Below are positions 46,901-58,900 of a DNA stretch of 64,000 nucleotides, one piece after another (position 1 is the stretch's first letter; every line of letters begins with the position of its first letter). The DNA comes from Phoronis australis (lineage: Eukaryota; Phoronida; Phoronidae), in the NCBI GenBank assembly GCA_002633005.1, contig NMRA01000155.1, positions 429,844 through 493,843 of the forward strand, given 5' to 3'. Made by a program: the position numbers and the translations under genes. Below the pieces are notes generated by a model. It was not told where the DNA came from. It was given only the letters and a program-made list of their open reading frames with translations, and made no database searches.

Positions 46901-49900
46901 TGACTTGGGGTTTCAGACTGAGTGTGCCTGGCCAGCTGGTGTGTTGAGTTGTTTAGTGAATAAAGAACGATCTTCAGGATCACTAGCACTGTTTTTATTG
47001 ATGCGCACTGACTGGTGCTCACACTTCAACTAACTGGTGTTTACACTATGTAGCATATATATAGAGAGACCGGTAGAGGTGGCTCATATCAACATGGTGC
47101 TTGCCCAAGTATTCATAAATGTAAGAGAACCGATAGTGCAGTTTTGAGACCTCACGGCTTTCCGTCCGTTTCTACGCATACACTGAAGGTTCTCATGTTT
47201 TCATTCTTAAAATTTTGTAGGGACATCTACATTTTGGGAGGATGCTGAAGCAGGCTAAAAATCCTAAAGCTATTACAGCCTTTTTTAGTGCCCTTAACTG
47301 TGCTGAGCTGGGAGAGACTCAGCTGTCTGAAATAATACAAGAACTGTTAGACTACAGGGTTGAACCGTATTTACAAAGTAAGTGAATTCCAATTTTGAAG
47401 ATTGATAACCATGCAATTGTTTTGCATAAGACGTTCATATCTACCATAATTTTCAGGATCTTGAAGCTTTAATGCCTTTTTGTTTCAGACAAATTAACTC
47501 CAGCCTTCTGAAGTAGCAATAATAATTTTGTAATGGGAGTGTCATATGGCACTCTTTCCTAGATTCGAAGAATTCCTATCTTACTTATTGTAAATCCCAA
47601 ATCGGGTGAATTTTTCTTTTGCAAAGGCTGCTTTGTGACATGTATTAGAATTATTGCTGGACTAATCACTTTGTTCAACTCTGTATCTAATATCCCCTGT
47701 AGTTTAATGTCATTCATGCAGTTTTTGTGGGTCGCAAATGTCATAAATCACCTTCATGTCAAAGAATATTGTAATGCTTAACCTTTAAGATACTTTCCCC
47801 CTTCTTTCAAATTCTAAACCTTCCTATAGATTCCTCTTGTTCTTTCCTCCTAATTCTCTCATTTTGCTATCTTTACCCATGACGTAATTATAAATGTTGT
47901 AGTATTACTATTAAGTTATTGACAAGTTTTCTGAGGTAACACGCACAAAAGACCGAAATCGCTGGTGGATGTTTAAGTGTAACAACTGATGCCTGCAAAC
48001 TGGAATCCCATATGCCTCCTATAAACAGTTGAAACCTTAAGGCTGCCTTCTGCTGACCCAAGACACTCCCTAGGAAAGCTATTGTGATTTCTTGCTTTAC
48101 TTATAATCCATGGCGTTATCTTGCAAATGCTAGCATGATCCTGGCTGTGTTTTCATGATTTTTTGCGTCGCTGGAATTCAGCCCTGTTGTAGGATTCCTG
48201 TCAAAGTGTCTTCTGTCGCCTGTTTCTTAGGTCTTTCAGCATTTTTGTGTCTGTGGTTAGGAGTGAAATTGGTGGCTGAAAGCATATATGACTCGATCCA
48301 GTTTGTTACAAACTTTGTGGTGTAACCATAATTGCAGTAATTTCCTCTCACAGTACATTTTAGCTGATCAACATCTCAGTTTGAGATTACTTAACAGTTG
48401 CAGAAAACCTGTCGCAGTATGCTTTTCCTGGTAAAGTGTGGACTGCGTTAATATGTGACTTGAGCAAGAAACAGAGGTGGAAAGATATCTTATACATCCT
48501 CACCAAGCCCCAGGGTTTTGCATTGGCTCGCAGTGCGCGTGCTTGTAATGTGAACTACACCAGTCTGTTGAAATTGGGAGCTAAAGAATGGCGCCAATGG
48601 GCAGAAGAACTCCTCGTCAAGTTATTGGACAGAGGAGCTACCCCCAATTACCTGGTGGAACACAGGCAACTACCCCTCCTTCATGCTACAGTTTTCCAGT
48701 GTCTTGAGCAAGGTAAAAGCAATTAGATCTGTCTCTTATTGTATCAAAGTGCTTGGGAAGAAGTGAGAGTTTGTTGTCGCTCGAGTCTATGCTCAATGCA
48801 TAAATTGTTGCCAGTATTCTTCTTCTCATTAGTTTTGCTGTTTATGCAACATAATTGTGCCAGTGACCAAACCAGCTGCTAGCAGTTGAAAACAGGAAAA
48901 GCCACGTGTCGTGGTACAATTGTACGTGTTAACTCTATGCGCAAGCATAAACAGTATTGAAATAGCTAGATCAGCGGGTGTAAACATAGCTTAGTGAAGC
49001 TAAAACTTGCCGTAGCAATGAGGATAAAATAGCAGAAGAAAGGACAATTGGTATTAATTTTGCACAAATTCCTCAGATGCCTTGTAAATTTAAGGCAGAC
49101 AGTTTAGTCCTTGTTGGGACGGTTTGTGTGACCAGCCACGGGGATCCTGGCTTTTTATCTCTTGGGAAAACTGGTTGACAAAACGTATGCAGGGCTGTAA
49201 TTTACAAATTAAAACAATTATGTATACTATGACATCTTTGAACTGCTGAGAATTGAACTGTTCTGTGGCCATAAAGTGTATAAATCTGTTGGCTCATTTA
49301 TTAGCTCTCGTGCAAAGTGCACTTTTCGTTATAACTTGATTTTGGTTGAACCATGCATTTCTTTGTCTGTAACCTTGGTAGTGATCTAATGCTCTTAATT
49401 GCATTTGTAGGTTCAGAAAAGTTGTTGGAACACATTCTACGAACATGTAAATCTGCAGAAAAAAATGCAATGGATTCCGGAGGAAACACGTTGCTACAGA
49501 ATGTTTGCGAAAAATTTAATCTCATAAAAATAAAGTTCATCACCAGGCTGATGAATAATGGTGTGAATGGCTGTTTGATTTTGAAATATTCACTGTCAGA
49601 GTTGTGTAGTGTACCCACGAAACCAACAATGGAAACAACTTCCAAAGAAACCCTCCCAGAAACCACCAAGCTCCAAAGGGACCTCACCGAAGTTTCTACA
49701 TCTGGTTAGTACCTGCTACGATCTTGCATTGTGACGAGTTTGCACCGCCTGCAGAGCTTAAAATTGCTGATTACTTGCAAACTATTTGGCAGGACTCAGA
49801 AAATTATATTAGCACTTAATGAGTAAAAATCCATTCTTTCTTATATTGAAAAGGAAATGAGAGCTCAAAATTCACTATTATTAGTGTTGCTTAGTGAGGC

Positions 49901-52900
49901 AATAATGATCGACATTCCCGCAGAAATGGGTGCATTCTGGTAAATCACGTGGGCCCTACGAAAACATGACGTTTGCTGTAAGGTGTGCTGCAAACGTCCA
50001 GCAAATAATTTTGCATGCAACAATCCAGTTGCAGTGTTTGCAGGAGTTCAGCTGCAATTCAGCCCCACACATTGCTGCATTCTCGCTGCAACCACTGAAG
50101 TCTTCAGCAAGGTTGCGGAAAACTCAGTTTACAGTACAGAGTTTGCGGGATGGTTGCAGCAAATTTTGAGGATTTGTTTGCTCGACAGTTGTGACAAAAC
50201 TGATCAGTGATTGGCTGATAGCCCTGAATGAATAAAATGTCGCTTAATGAGAAGTGAGAATTATCTCACTGCTAATGACATTTCAGTGAGATTCCCACTA
50301 ACAGAATGTTTTGAGTGAGAAAGCACAGTGAGAACCCAGTGAGAATTTCAGACATAGAAAATTTCTAAGTAAAAATTGAGTGAGAATTTGAAATTGTTAA
50401 ATTGAGAATGAGAATTGGGAATTTAGGATAAATGAATTTAGGATAAATGATAAACATGCTCATTAGCTGTTTGGAAATTTCAATTTTCTAAATTCAAATA
50501 AAATAGCGCCAGAGATGCAATTGATATGAAGTAGAGAAACAACTTGAAGATTTTTTTGATGAGTATTGAGAAATTACTGAACTGTAGTTTAACCAGAGGG
50601 GATGCTGGACTGAAGTTGTGGATAATATTAATAAACTAAAGGTTTGTGCCTTCCATCTACATCTAGTAGAGTGGTTGAAGCTCCATTGTTAGACTGCATA
50701 ATTGATGTCTTTGTTCTGGAGGTGCTGGCAGCTGAGTTTTTAGTATTTTGTTGATTCACCAAAAGTGTTAATTAGAAGTTGTTTAGAGGTTAAATCTACT
50801 TGTAATACAAAGGTTTAAGCATTAGTTCTTCTATAAATCATGTTGATGTTTTCAGGAGATAAGGTTTGACAATTACTACTTAAAAGGTCAAACAGGTAAT
50901 CAAGTTGTCAGTTTATGTCATTACCATATTTTTGATAAACTCACAATAATGCGCAGTATTTTGGTTACCAAGAAAGCTTTGAACTCTATTCTAATTTCAA
51001 TGGCTAAATGCATGCAGAAAACATTCGCCAGGCAGTGATATTTTCAGTATGGGTAAGAGTCATGCTGGAAGACGGGTCTCATTGAGTCAGAATGCTGTGC
51101 AAATACCGGTAGTGAGATTCTCACTGCCTTCTCACTGGAATACCGCTGTATTCTCACTGTAGTGACATTTTTGTCACTTATTTGAAAGACATCTTAATTA
51201 ATAGATTCTCACTGGAATTCAATGGGATTCTCACTTACTTTCAGCATGAGAATTTCCTGGGCTTTTTCATGGATTACTATCAATGTGATGGCTTATGGAA
51301 ACATTAACAGAAACTGTTCCATTAAGTAGGGTCGATACAAAGGTTTCAAAACCCTGCTTGCCAGCTGGACGAGTGAGCCAGAAAATCTACTCGTCCAGCC
51401 CAAAGTTCAGTCACCTGGCCGTTTGCGTCTGTCACCACAAACTTGCTGCCTGAGTGTACATAAAAATCATAATTTTGTGCGTTGATGCTATTGTATTCGC
51501 CCTGGTGCTTAGAAAAATTTGTTTCGGAAGGCGGGGGACGCTCATGGTTGTAGCCTAAGGCGGTTGAAACCTGGTCTCCTAAATGGGTGAAATCGGAAGC
51601 TTAGGATTCATCAAATTTACACGCTGTGACATACCTGTAACTTATGACAGACTTTCTTCAAAACTGTGATGCCTTGCTATCCAACTTAGTTGTAACATTG
51701 CGATCAATTTTAGAAAAAATGTGCTGAAATCCCAGCCGGGCGAAAACTTGCCCTCTGATGCGTTGCTGCTTCGCGATCATCTACAGGGAAGTTAAATTCT
51801 TGAGTAAAAGTACACTGAGTTTCGATTCAACAAATTACCTGAAATTCTCCTTAAGTTTTCCAAATAGCGTCCCTAAGATTTTTAAGTTCCTGTGGAGTCG
51901 GGATTAACCACAGATTAATTCCAAATCTGCGCTAGATCGCACCCCGCAACGAGAAAAATCTGGACGAGCACACGTTGTTGTCATGGTCACGTGGCGTTTG
52001 TTTTGAAGTTAGTCTGCAGGTGTGCGCCGAGTGAGCGAGCCTGTGTGTGTCATCGGAGTTCATTTGCCAGAGTAATAGGCCCACATATATGTATTCCCTA
52101 GCGCGTGCTTCTTGTTCACGTGCTCTTTAACACTGGTCAAGTTTCGATTCGTGGTTTTTGTGTGCTGACATATTTATATGTGGGCGCATTATGCCGTCAT
52201 TTCCGTCCGTCCGTCCGGCGTCTGATGCTCTACCTCCGAAATGCCTTGACGTATGTTCATGAAATTTTGCGCATCTGTTTCTTCCATGCCGGATGGGACG
52301 ACATGAGCGAACTTTCGGATGGATCCAACTACCGGTGTGCCCCTAGTGGCAATTTTAGTTTTTACCTTTACCTCTGTATCTTCAAAAGTCCTGAACGGAT
52401 TTTCATAAAATATGATATTTAGGCGCCTATTAGTTAGATGACGCTATGCTCTGGTTTTTGGATGGATTCGATGTAGTTTGCACCACCTTTTGGCCATTCT
52501 TGCTGTTTTCTAATCTGTTTTTTGCGTCCACCCCTCTATCAACCAAACCACTCAAAGCATGATTGTGAAAATTGTATGTTCTTAGTACGAAGTGGACGGC
52601 TGACGCTGATTTTCTGACGACTTCGACTACTGTGGCGCCTCCTAGTGGCAGTTTTGTTTTTTTGCTCCCATGGCTATATCTCAGTCCTAAACCGTTCGCA
52701 TGATCTTTACTAAATTTAGTAAGGTTATTTTTATGATGTTAACAACGAAAGACGACTTTCAGACGCATCTGAATACTGGTATGCCACCTAGTGGCATTTT
52801 TATTTTTTTACGTTTACCTCTGTGTGTTCAAAGGTCCTCAACGTATTGTCATGAAATGTGGCATACAGGCATCTGTTAATGAAGTGACACTATCTCTCCA

Positions 52901-55900
52901 TTTTCAAATGGATTCTACCTATAGTTTGCCCCACCTAGTGGCCATTTTTACTGTTTTTTGGCGTCCACTCGTTTATCAACCAAATCGCTTTCAGGATAAT
53001 TGTGAAAATTGGCATGTATGTTTTTTCTATGACGTGGACAGTGGACGATGATTTTCTGACGAGTTTGACTTCTGTGGTGCCTCCTGAGTGTCAGTTTTGT
53101 TTTTTTGCCCTCATGGTTGTATCTCCTAAACCGTTTGCAGGATCTTTACTTAATTTAGCTAGTGTATTTATATGATGTTGACAATGGACGACTTTCAGAG
53201 AGATCTGGCTGCTGGTGTGCCCCCTAGTGGCAATTTTAGATTTTTACGTTTACCAGTCTGTATCTTCAAAGGTCGTCAACAAATTTTCATAAAATTTTGA
53301 ATATTGGTTAGATGACGCTATCATTTTACGCCACCTAGGGGCCATTTTTGCTGTTTTCAAATCTTGTTTTTTGCATCCACCCCTCGATCAACCAAATCCT
53401 TCTTGGGATGATTTTGAAAATTGGCGTATATGTTTTCAGTGTGAAGAGGATGCTTGATGATGGCGACTGGCTACTGTGGCGCCTCCTAGTGATAGTTTTG
53501 TTTTGTTTTGTGCCCATAGCTGTATCTCCAAAACCCACTGCAGGGTCTTTGTTAAAATTAGTTACGGTAAAGTCGCGTGATTTTCGGACGGCCCGCCATT
53601 TTCGACCAAGAATAAATATTTACGANAGATACGCAAATTGGCCATATATTCTGCTGGACTTATATACGGAAATCTACGGTGAATCTTCTTAAACCTGTAA
53701 ACCATGAAAATTTCATTGAGACAGTTTTGTTCTACTAACATGTTCAACTAACATTCCGTTCATGCAAGTCGGTCAGTTGCGTTTAAGTCGTTATTGCAAC
53801 AGGTAAGTGTTGTTTTGATTTTTGTTTGGTGCTTCCATATTTTATTTTGTTATGTATTCCTCTCCTCAGATAGTCACTGTTATTTTTCAAAAACATTTCA
53901 GCCTGTAGTGAATTTATATGAATATAACAGACAACGACTTTCAGGCGGATCGAATGGATGCTCAGTGCCCACAAGTGGCGAATTTCATTTTGTTCTGTTT
54001 TCCTTTGTTTCTCTGAAGTTCCTTGACACATTTTTATGAAATATGGCATGTTCCTGTTTTTGGATGAATTATACTTTTTTGCTCCATCTAGTGGCCATTT
54101 TTATGAAACAAATAAACCTAAAAACAAACCATTTGCGATGCACTCGTGGCCACAATATTCAAGGCTCCGCGTTGCTCTTGTTACTTCCCCAAGTAATCTG
54201 GATTTCTGTTGAGGTAGAATATCTGTACGGGAAAGATACAATACAATCTCGTTGACCAGTACGCAGCATCTGTTCTGAAAAGCCAGACCATAGTGGGACA
54301 TGTTCCTCACACGAGGAGCAAAGCTTTTGTGTTTTTTAAGCACTGCTGAAGTTTGAAGTCTACAGCCATGGCTAAATACCCCGGCAAGCGGCGACTGGCT
54401 TGTGGTCTAGAAATTCCGCACACAATGATATTTCAGGACTGTCGGATATGATTGATAAATTGAAGACATTACTGTAAATCAAATTTTAGAACTCTAGGTA
54501 TGGCATTTTTCGCATAATGTACACGTTCATGGACTGGGTGCTTATTTTAGCGAAGTCTGAAAACGAGTGGGGAGAGGCACTTATAGGGGCATGGAGGCTT
54601 ATTAGGACGAATGTTATTATTTATAAAATAATTTTGGCTAAAATGACTTTACACATTACAATAAGAAATCAGCTCCAAGAAATGTGGCATTTCACTTGCT
54701 GTGAACACATGAACCGGTCTTCAACCTTTCCCTCCCTTTATTCGTTTCGTACTAGTCCACAAATTCCATTGTGCAGACCACTATTGTGATATTTTGTCTC
54801 GACTAATCGCGTAACAGCAGGTGATATCTACTGAGTCGGTAGAAGTGCACTGCACAGATGTTAAACTGACAGAGCATCGATCAGCACGTTGACCAAAGTG
54901 AACCTTAAAACCATCATGATAAAAACAACATAAGGAGGATAAAATTAAGTCATGTTCATCTGGGAAACAACATAGTGCGTTTGTGCTCTGAAAATTTGCT
55001 CGCCACCTGGGCAACGGGCAAGTCAACTTCTACTCGCCCAGCACCATTTTTACTTGCATTGGCAACTCGATCAGGCGAGTGGCTAAGTATATCCCTGTGT
55101 AGATGTTTACCCCAAATTTGACAAAATATAGTTTCATCTGTTTAATCTGGTTTGTAGACTTTTGTGGTAAATTGTCCACAAAGTTGGAGCCAGTGTGCTG
55201 CATGTGTTTCCAGGAAGGCCTTTTTTGTGTGGGTGGCCCTGTATCACATGAACACCCCCATGTTGATGAACTGCTCTCAGTCCATACGGAAGTCAAAAAG
55301 TGGGACTTAATTAGTAAATATTGACTGGCCATTGAGGGAAGTATCACACCATCGGAAATGATGTTACAGCATTGTAGACTTAATTCAACATCAGCGTGCC
55401 CTGATCCTGTTAGATTTTAATGGGTTTCAGTGTTGTAAAATGTTGATTTGTCTCCTCTGTGGTGTATAGAGAAACTGCACAAGCATCCAGTATTTACTTT
55501 CATCCCAGGTGTTGTGGCAATTAAACGAGTTCTTTGCATGTTACTATTTTTTGCATTGCAACTTAATGAGCCATATGCTGTGTCTTATGTGGAGCTCACT
55601 TATGGACAGTTCGTAAGCCAGATCATATGTTTGACCCCAAATCAGATTGAAAAGTCTACATTTCACTGGGCTTGGAATTTTCCGNGGGAAAGGTTCACAT
55701 CGACCATTTCAAGGCTGGGTAGCGCGCATGATTTGGGCCATAAAAGTTTCCGCGTTTTTTGTCATTGGTCATTCCAAGCCCTGACATTTCAATGACTCAT
55801 TATGACTTGTGGTTATAGGCTAGCTCTGCCTTCCCATGGTGATTTGATGTGATTGGCAGAATGTTGACATTTTTGTACTAATGTTATGCTGATGAGTTAA

Positions 55901-58900
55901 TTATAAGGTTGCAGACAGGACCCCTCTCTGAAGGCAAGTTTAGTAGGTCTGATCTACCTCATTATGTGGTAAACTGTCCAGAGTAATGAGCTCATCTACT
56001 CGGGACAGTCTTATAAGTAAACCATGAAGATCGCATGAAAAGCATTTTGCGTCATGTTTTGATCAGTTGTACAGTCTGTGTTCACATTTTGGCATGATAT
56101 TAAAAGTACATCTTAATAATGTTGCAATTTTTGAATTAAGGGACTGCAGACCCAAGGGCTGAGTTTGAACGACTAAAAAACAGGGCCAAGTTGCTGAAAG
56201 ATCAAGGAAGAATAAAGGAATCTCTGGAAGCATTCCTTCTTGCTAAGGATGTGGCAATTGAAAATGAAAGTGTGTTACTGAAAAGGCATGTAGCTGATGT
56301 GTTTGTCAGTTGTTCAGAACTGCATGTTGCCTGTGGTGAGCTAGAACAAGCGACGAATATGGCTGCCATCAGTATAGAAAAAGACCCTATGTGGTACAAG
56401 GTTTGTTTCTTTTGAGTTTTCTATCTTAATGTAAGGTGGTTGAATATTGACATTGCCGACTGCAGTAGCATTGTTAACTTAGACATGGAGATAAGACCAG
56501 CTTGCGTAAAGCATTTAATTAATTTTTAATTTATTAAATTTTGATGTTTGCATGATTTTAACACTCTAACACTCTAATTGTAATTAAACATAATGTTTGT
56601 CCCTGGGCCCTGGCATCAATCAAAATTGATATCTAGTTTGCAGCGTGATGACTGCAAGTTCAAAAGCAATCCGTGCATAGTGCAATGCATAAAGTTCTGT
56701 TTTGCTCTCTGCAATTACTCCATGTGACACCGTTATCAACTATGACTATAGGGATTTTACCAGTATGGTCTGGTCCTAAAGAAGGTTGACTGGAAGTATG
56801 GCGTGGAGAGACCTTTCTTTCATGCTTTAGACCGACTGCGTTCAAGTTCTCATGACGACACAAAAGTCATCATTCTTGAAGAACTTGTTGACTTGTTGCC
56901 AAATGAGCCGAGTAAGTAGAAAGCTTTTGTTAAAGTCAATACCTTAATCGTTCGGGTTAACGCCCATGCTCAGTTAACCGCCCATCCCCGACTTTAAGTG
57001 GATTTCCGATTTAACCGCCCACTGCTCGGTTAAGCGCCCCCCTGCGATTTTTGAAGATTTCCAGTTAAGCGCCCACCTCTCGGTTAAGTGCCCATCCCGA
57101 CTTTTAAAGAATGAAGATTTAGCGCCTAGTGCTAAGGAAACGCGCGATTCCCCGACTTTTAGAAAAAGATCGATGATCACAATGAGTGCAACGACGCTGG
57201 GACTCCAAGACGGTGGTTTAGCAATCTGAATTACAATACAGGTAAAGAGTTATTGTCTTGAGTCATGAACTCACTTCAAAATACTGGAACCTTTTTGTCA
57301 CTTTATTTTCTTCCCTAATGTTTGCAAAGTTTAAGAACGCCGCCGGCGTCAAAACCTCCGCTTTCAGCGACTTTGTCTGCCGCACTGAGTTTCTGTCTGC
57401 AGTGCACTAGATAAAACATATATTCGAAAAAATCAGGCCAGAGAAATGTGACAATGGTTTTGCCAACCCTCCAAATTCTATTAAGGTGGGAAGCTCTCGT
57501 ATTTTGAACAAATCTCACAACTCACGGAAAGATGTCAAATTCTCAATATTTTGATGAATATAACTGCCGGGTTATAGAGGATGTGGGGCGACCGAAGGGA
57601 CAGTACAAGTGCCTTACTGGGTTACCGATTTCGTTGCTGCCTGTCGATTTCTGAATTCAAACGTTGGCAATAATGTATGTTTGTGTATGATCTTGAAGTA
57701 ATAAAAAACGGCTAGTCAAATTTTGTTTTTCGCTTATTGCATCTCAGTCAAACTGGTTAGCAGATTCAACTAATGTCGCTGGCTGTTCTTTACTATTTCT
57801 TGCGTCAGCCCCCACGTAAGCGTGACTGTGTGAATTATCGTTTTCACATCCCCTTTTTAGCCATCCGGAATAGTTTTGTTCATACATTGGCCATTTTCAG
57901 CCTGAACAAAAATTCTTACCATTCGAGTCTGAAATATCTACGACGTAGACTGCTTGACGATAGTGGGTAGGAGATTCACGCAGCTAGTTACAGGGATGGG
58001 CTTAGGGAGCATCGAGCCGGGAAATATGGGAATAGACTTGACATCGCAGTTTTGGGGAACATTGGCAACGGAGGAATATCGTAAAGAACTGGGTCTTTCG
58101 TAACAACAGCTTAAAAGCACATAGTCACGCCCGTTTTTGTTACTTCGGACTGTCGCTATGTGTGACTGATTTGTAGTGGTGCACGTGCGCAAGTTCCCAC
58201 ACTTTGGAGTGCATGTTACCTTGACACCAACATGTGATTGACAGGTGACTCACACGTAGGCCCTACGTGCTTGCTGAATACCGCCACTATATTTAGCCAT
58301 AAAAAACGAGATGCATATTGAAAGAGGCCATTATATTACTTGACGGCATTTCCAAGTCACGATTGTCAGCCGACTGAGACATTGCGCGATAACAGCGGGA
58401 CTGAACAGTGCCGCAGTGCGATATTACAAGTGATATGAATAGGATAATCTGGACATCTTGCATGAAAAATAAATGTTTTTCCACCACGAAGTTTGGTAAG
58501 GTGATCGTATAGAATAATGAACTGAAACATTGCTGTTTTCTGACATTTTGTAACATATTTATGCAGTTGCTTGAAATTTTATTCTTGACCGACGACTGGC
58601 TCGACCACCCCCGATCCTTGTCTTACTTCTTTGCATAACATGTTTGGCGCAACGGCAAGAGAGCAATGCCGGGCTGTCGAGATAAGACAGCTAGCCGCAG
58701 AACAATACGCTGAAAATATCACTGAGTCACGGAATGTCGACTATAACATCCCAAACACAAAAAAACAGCAGAGTTTTACAAACTTTTACTACAACCAATT
58801 TTAAAACTGCTCTCTGACTCAGAACTTGACAGCTACATATAGTACGAGACCAGAAATTTGATGTCTGACCTCTGCAACACGTGAAGCTTGCACGCGCGCA

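Larger units (their letters stand above)
43903..49704 (+). other. TRANK1-like module 1 (exons A-D)
   Basis: Exon A (TPR) has boundary phases 1/0, B 0/1, C 1/1 and D 1/1. A ends DPSFYK, B begins GHLHFGRMLK, C holds VWTALICDLSKKQRWKDILY, and D holds MDSGGNTLLQNV. Exon D has a Thr- and Lys-rich tail of about 30 residues that its partner in module 2 lacks in this form. The whole module has 1-1 phase symmetry, so it can be duplicated in tandem without a frameshift. Confidence 0.8.
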
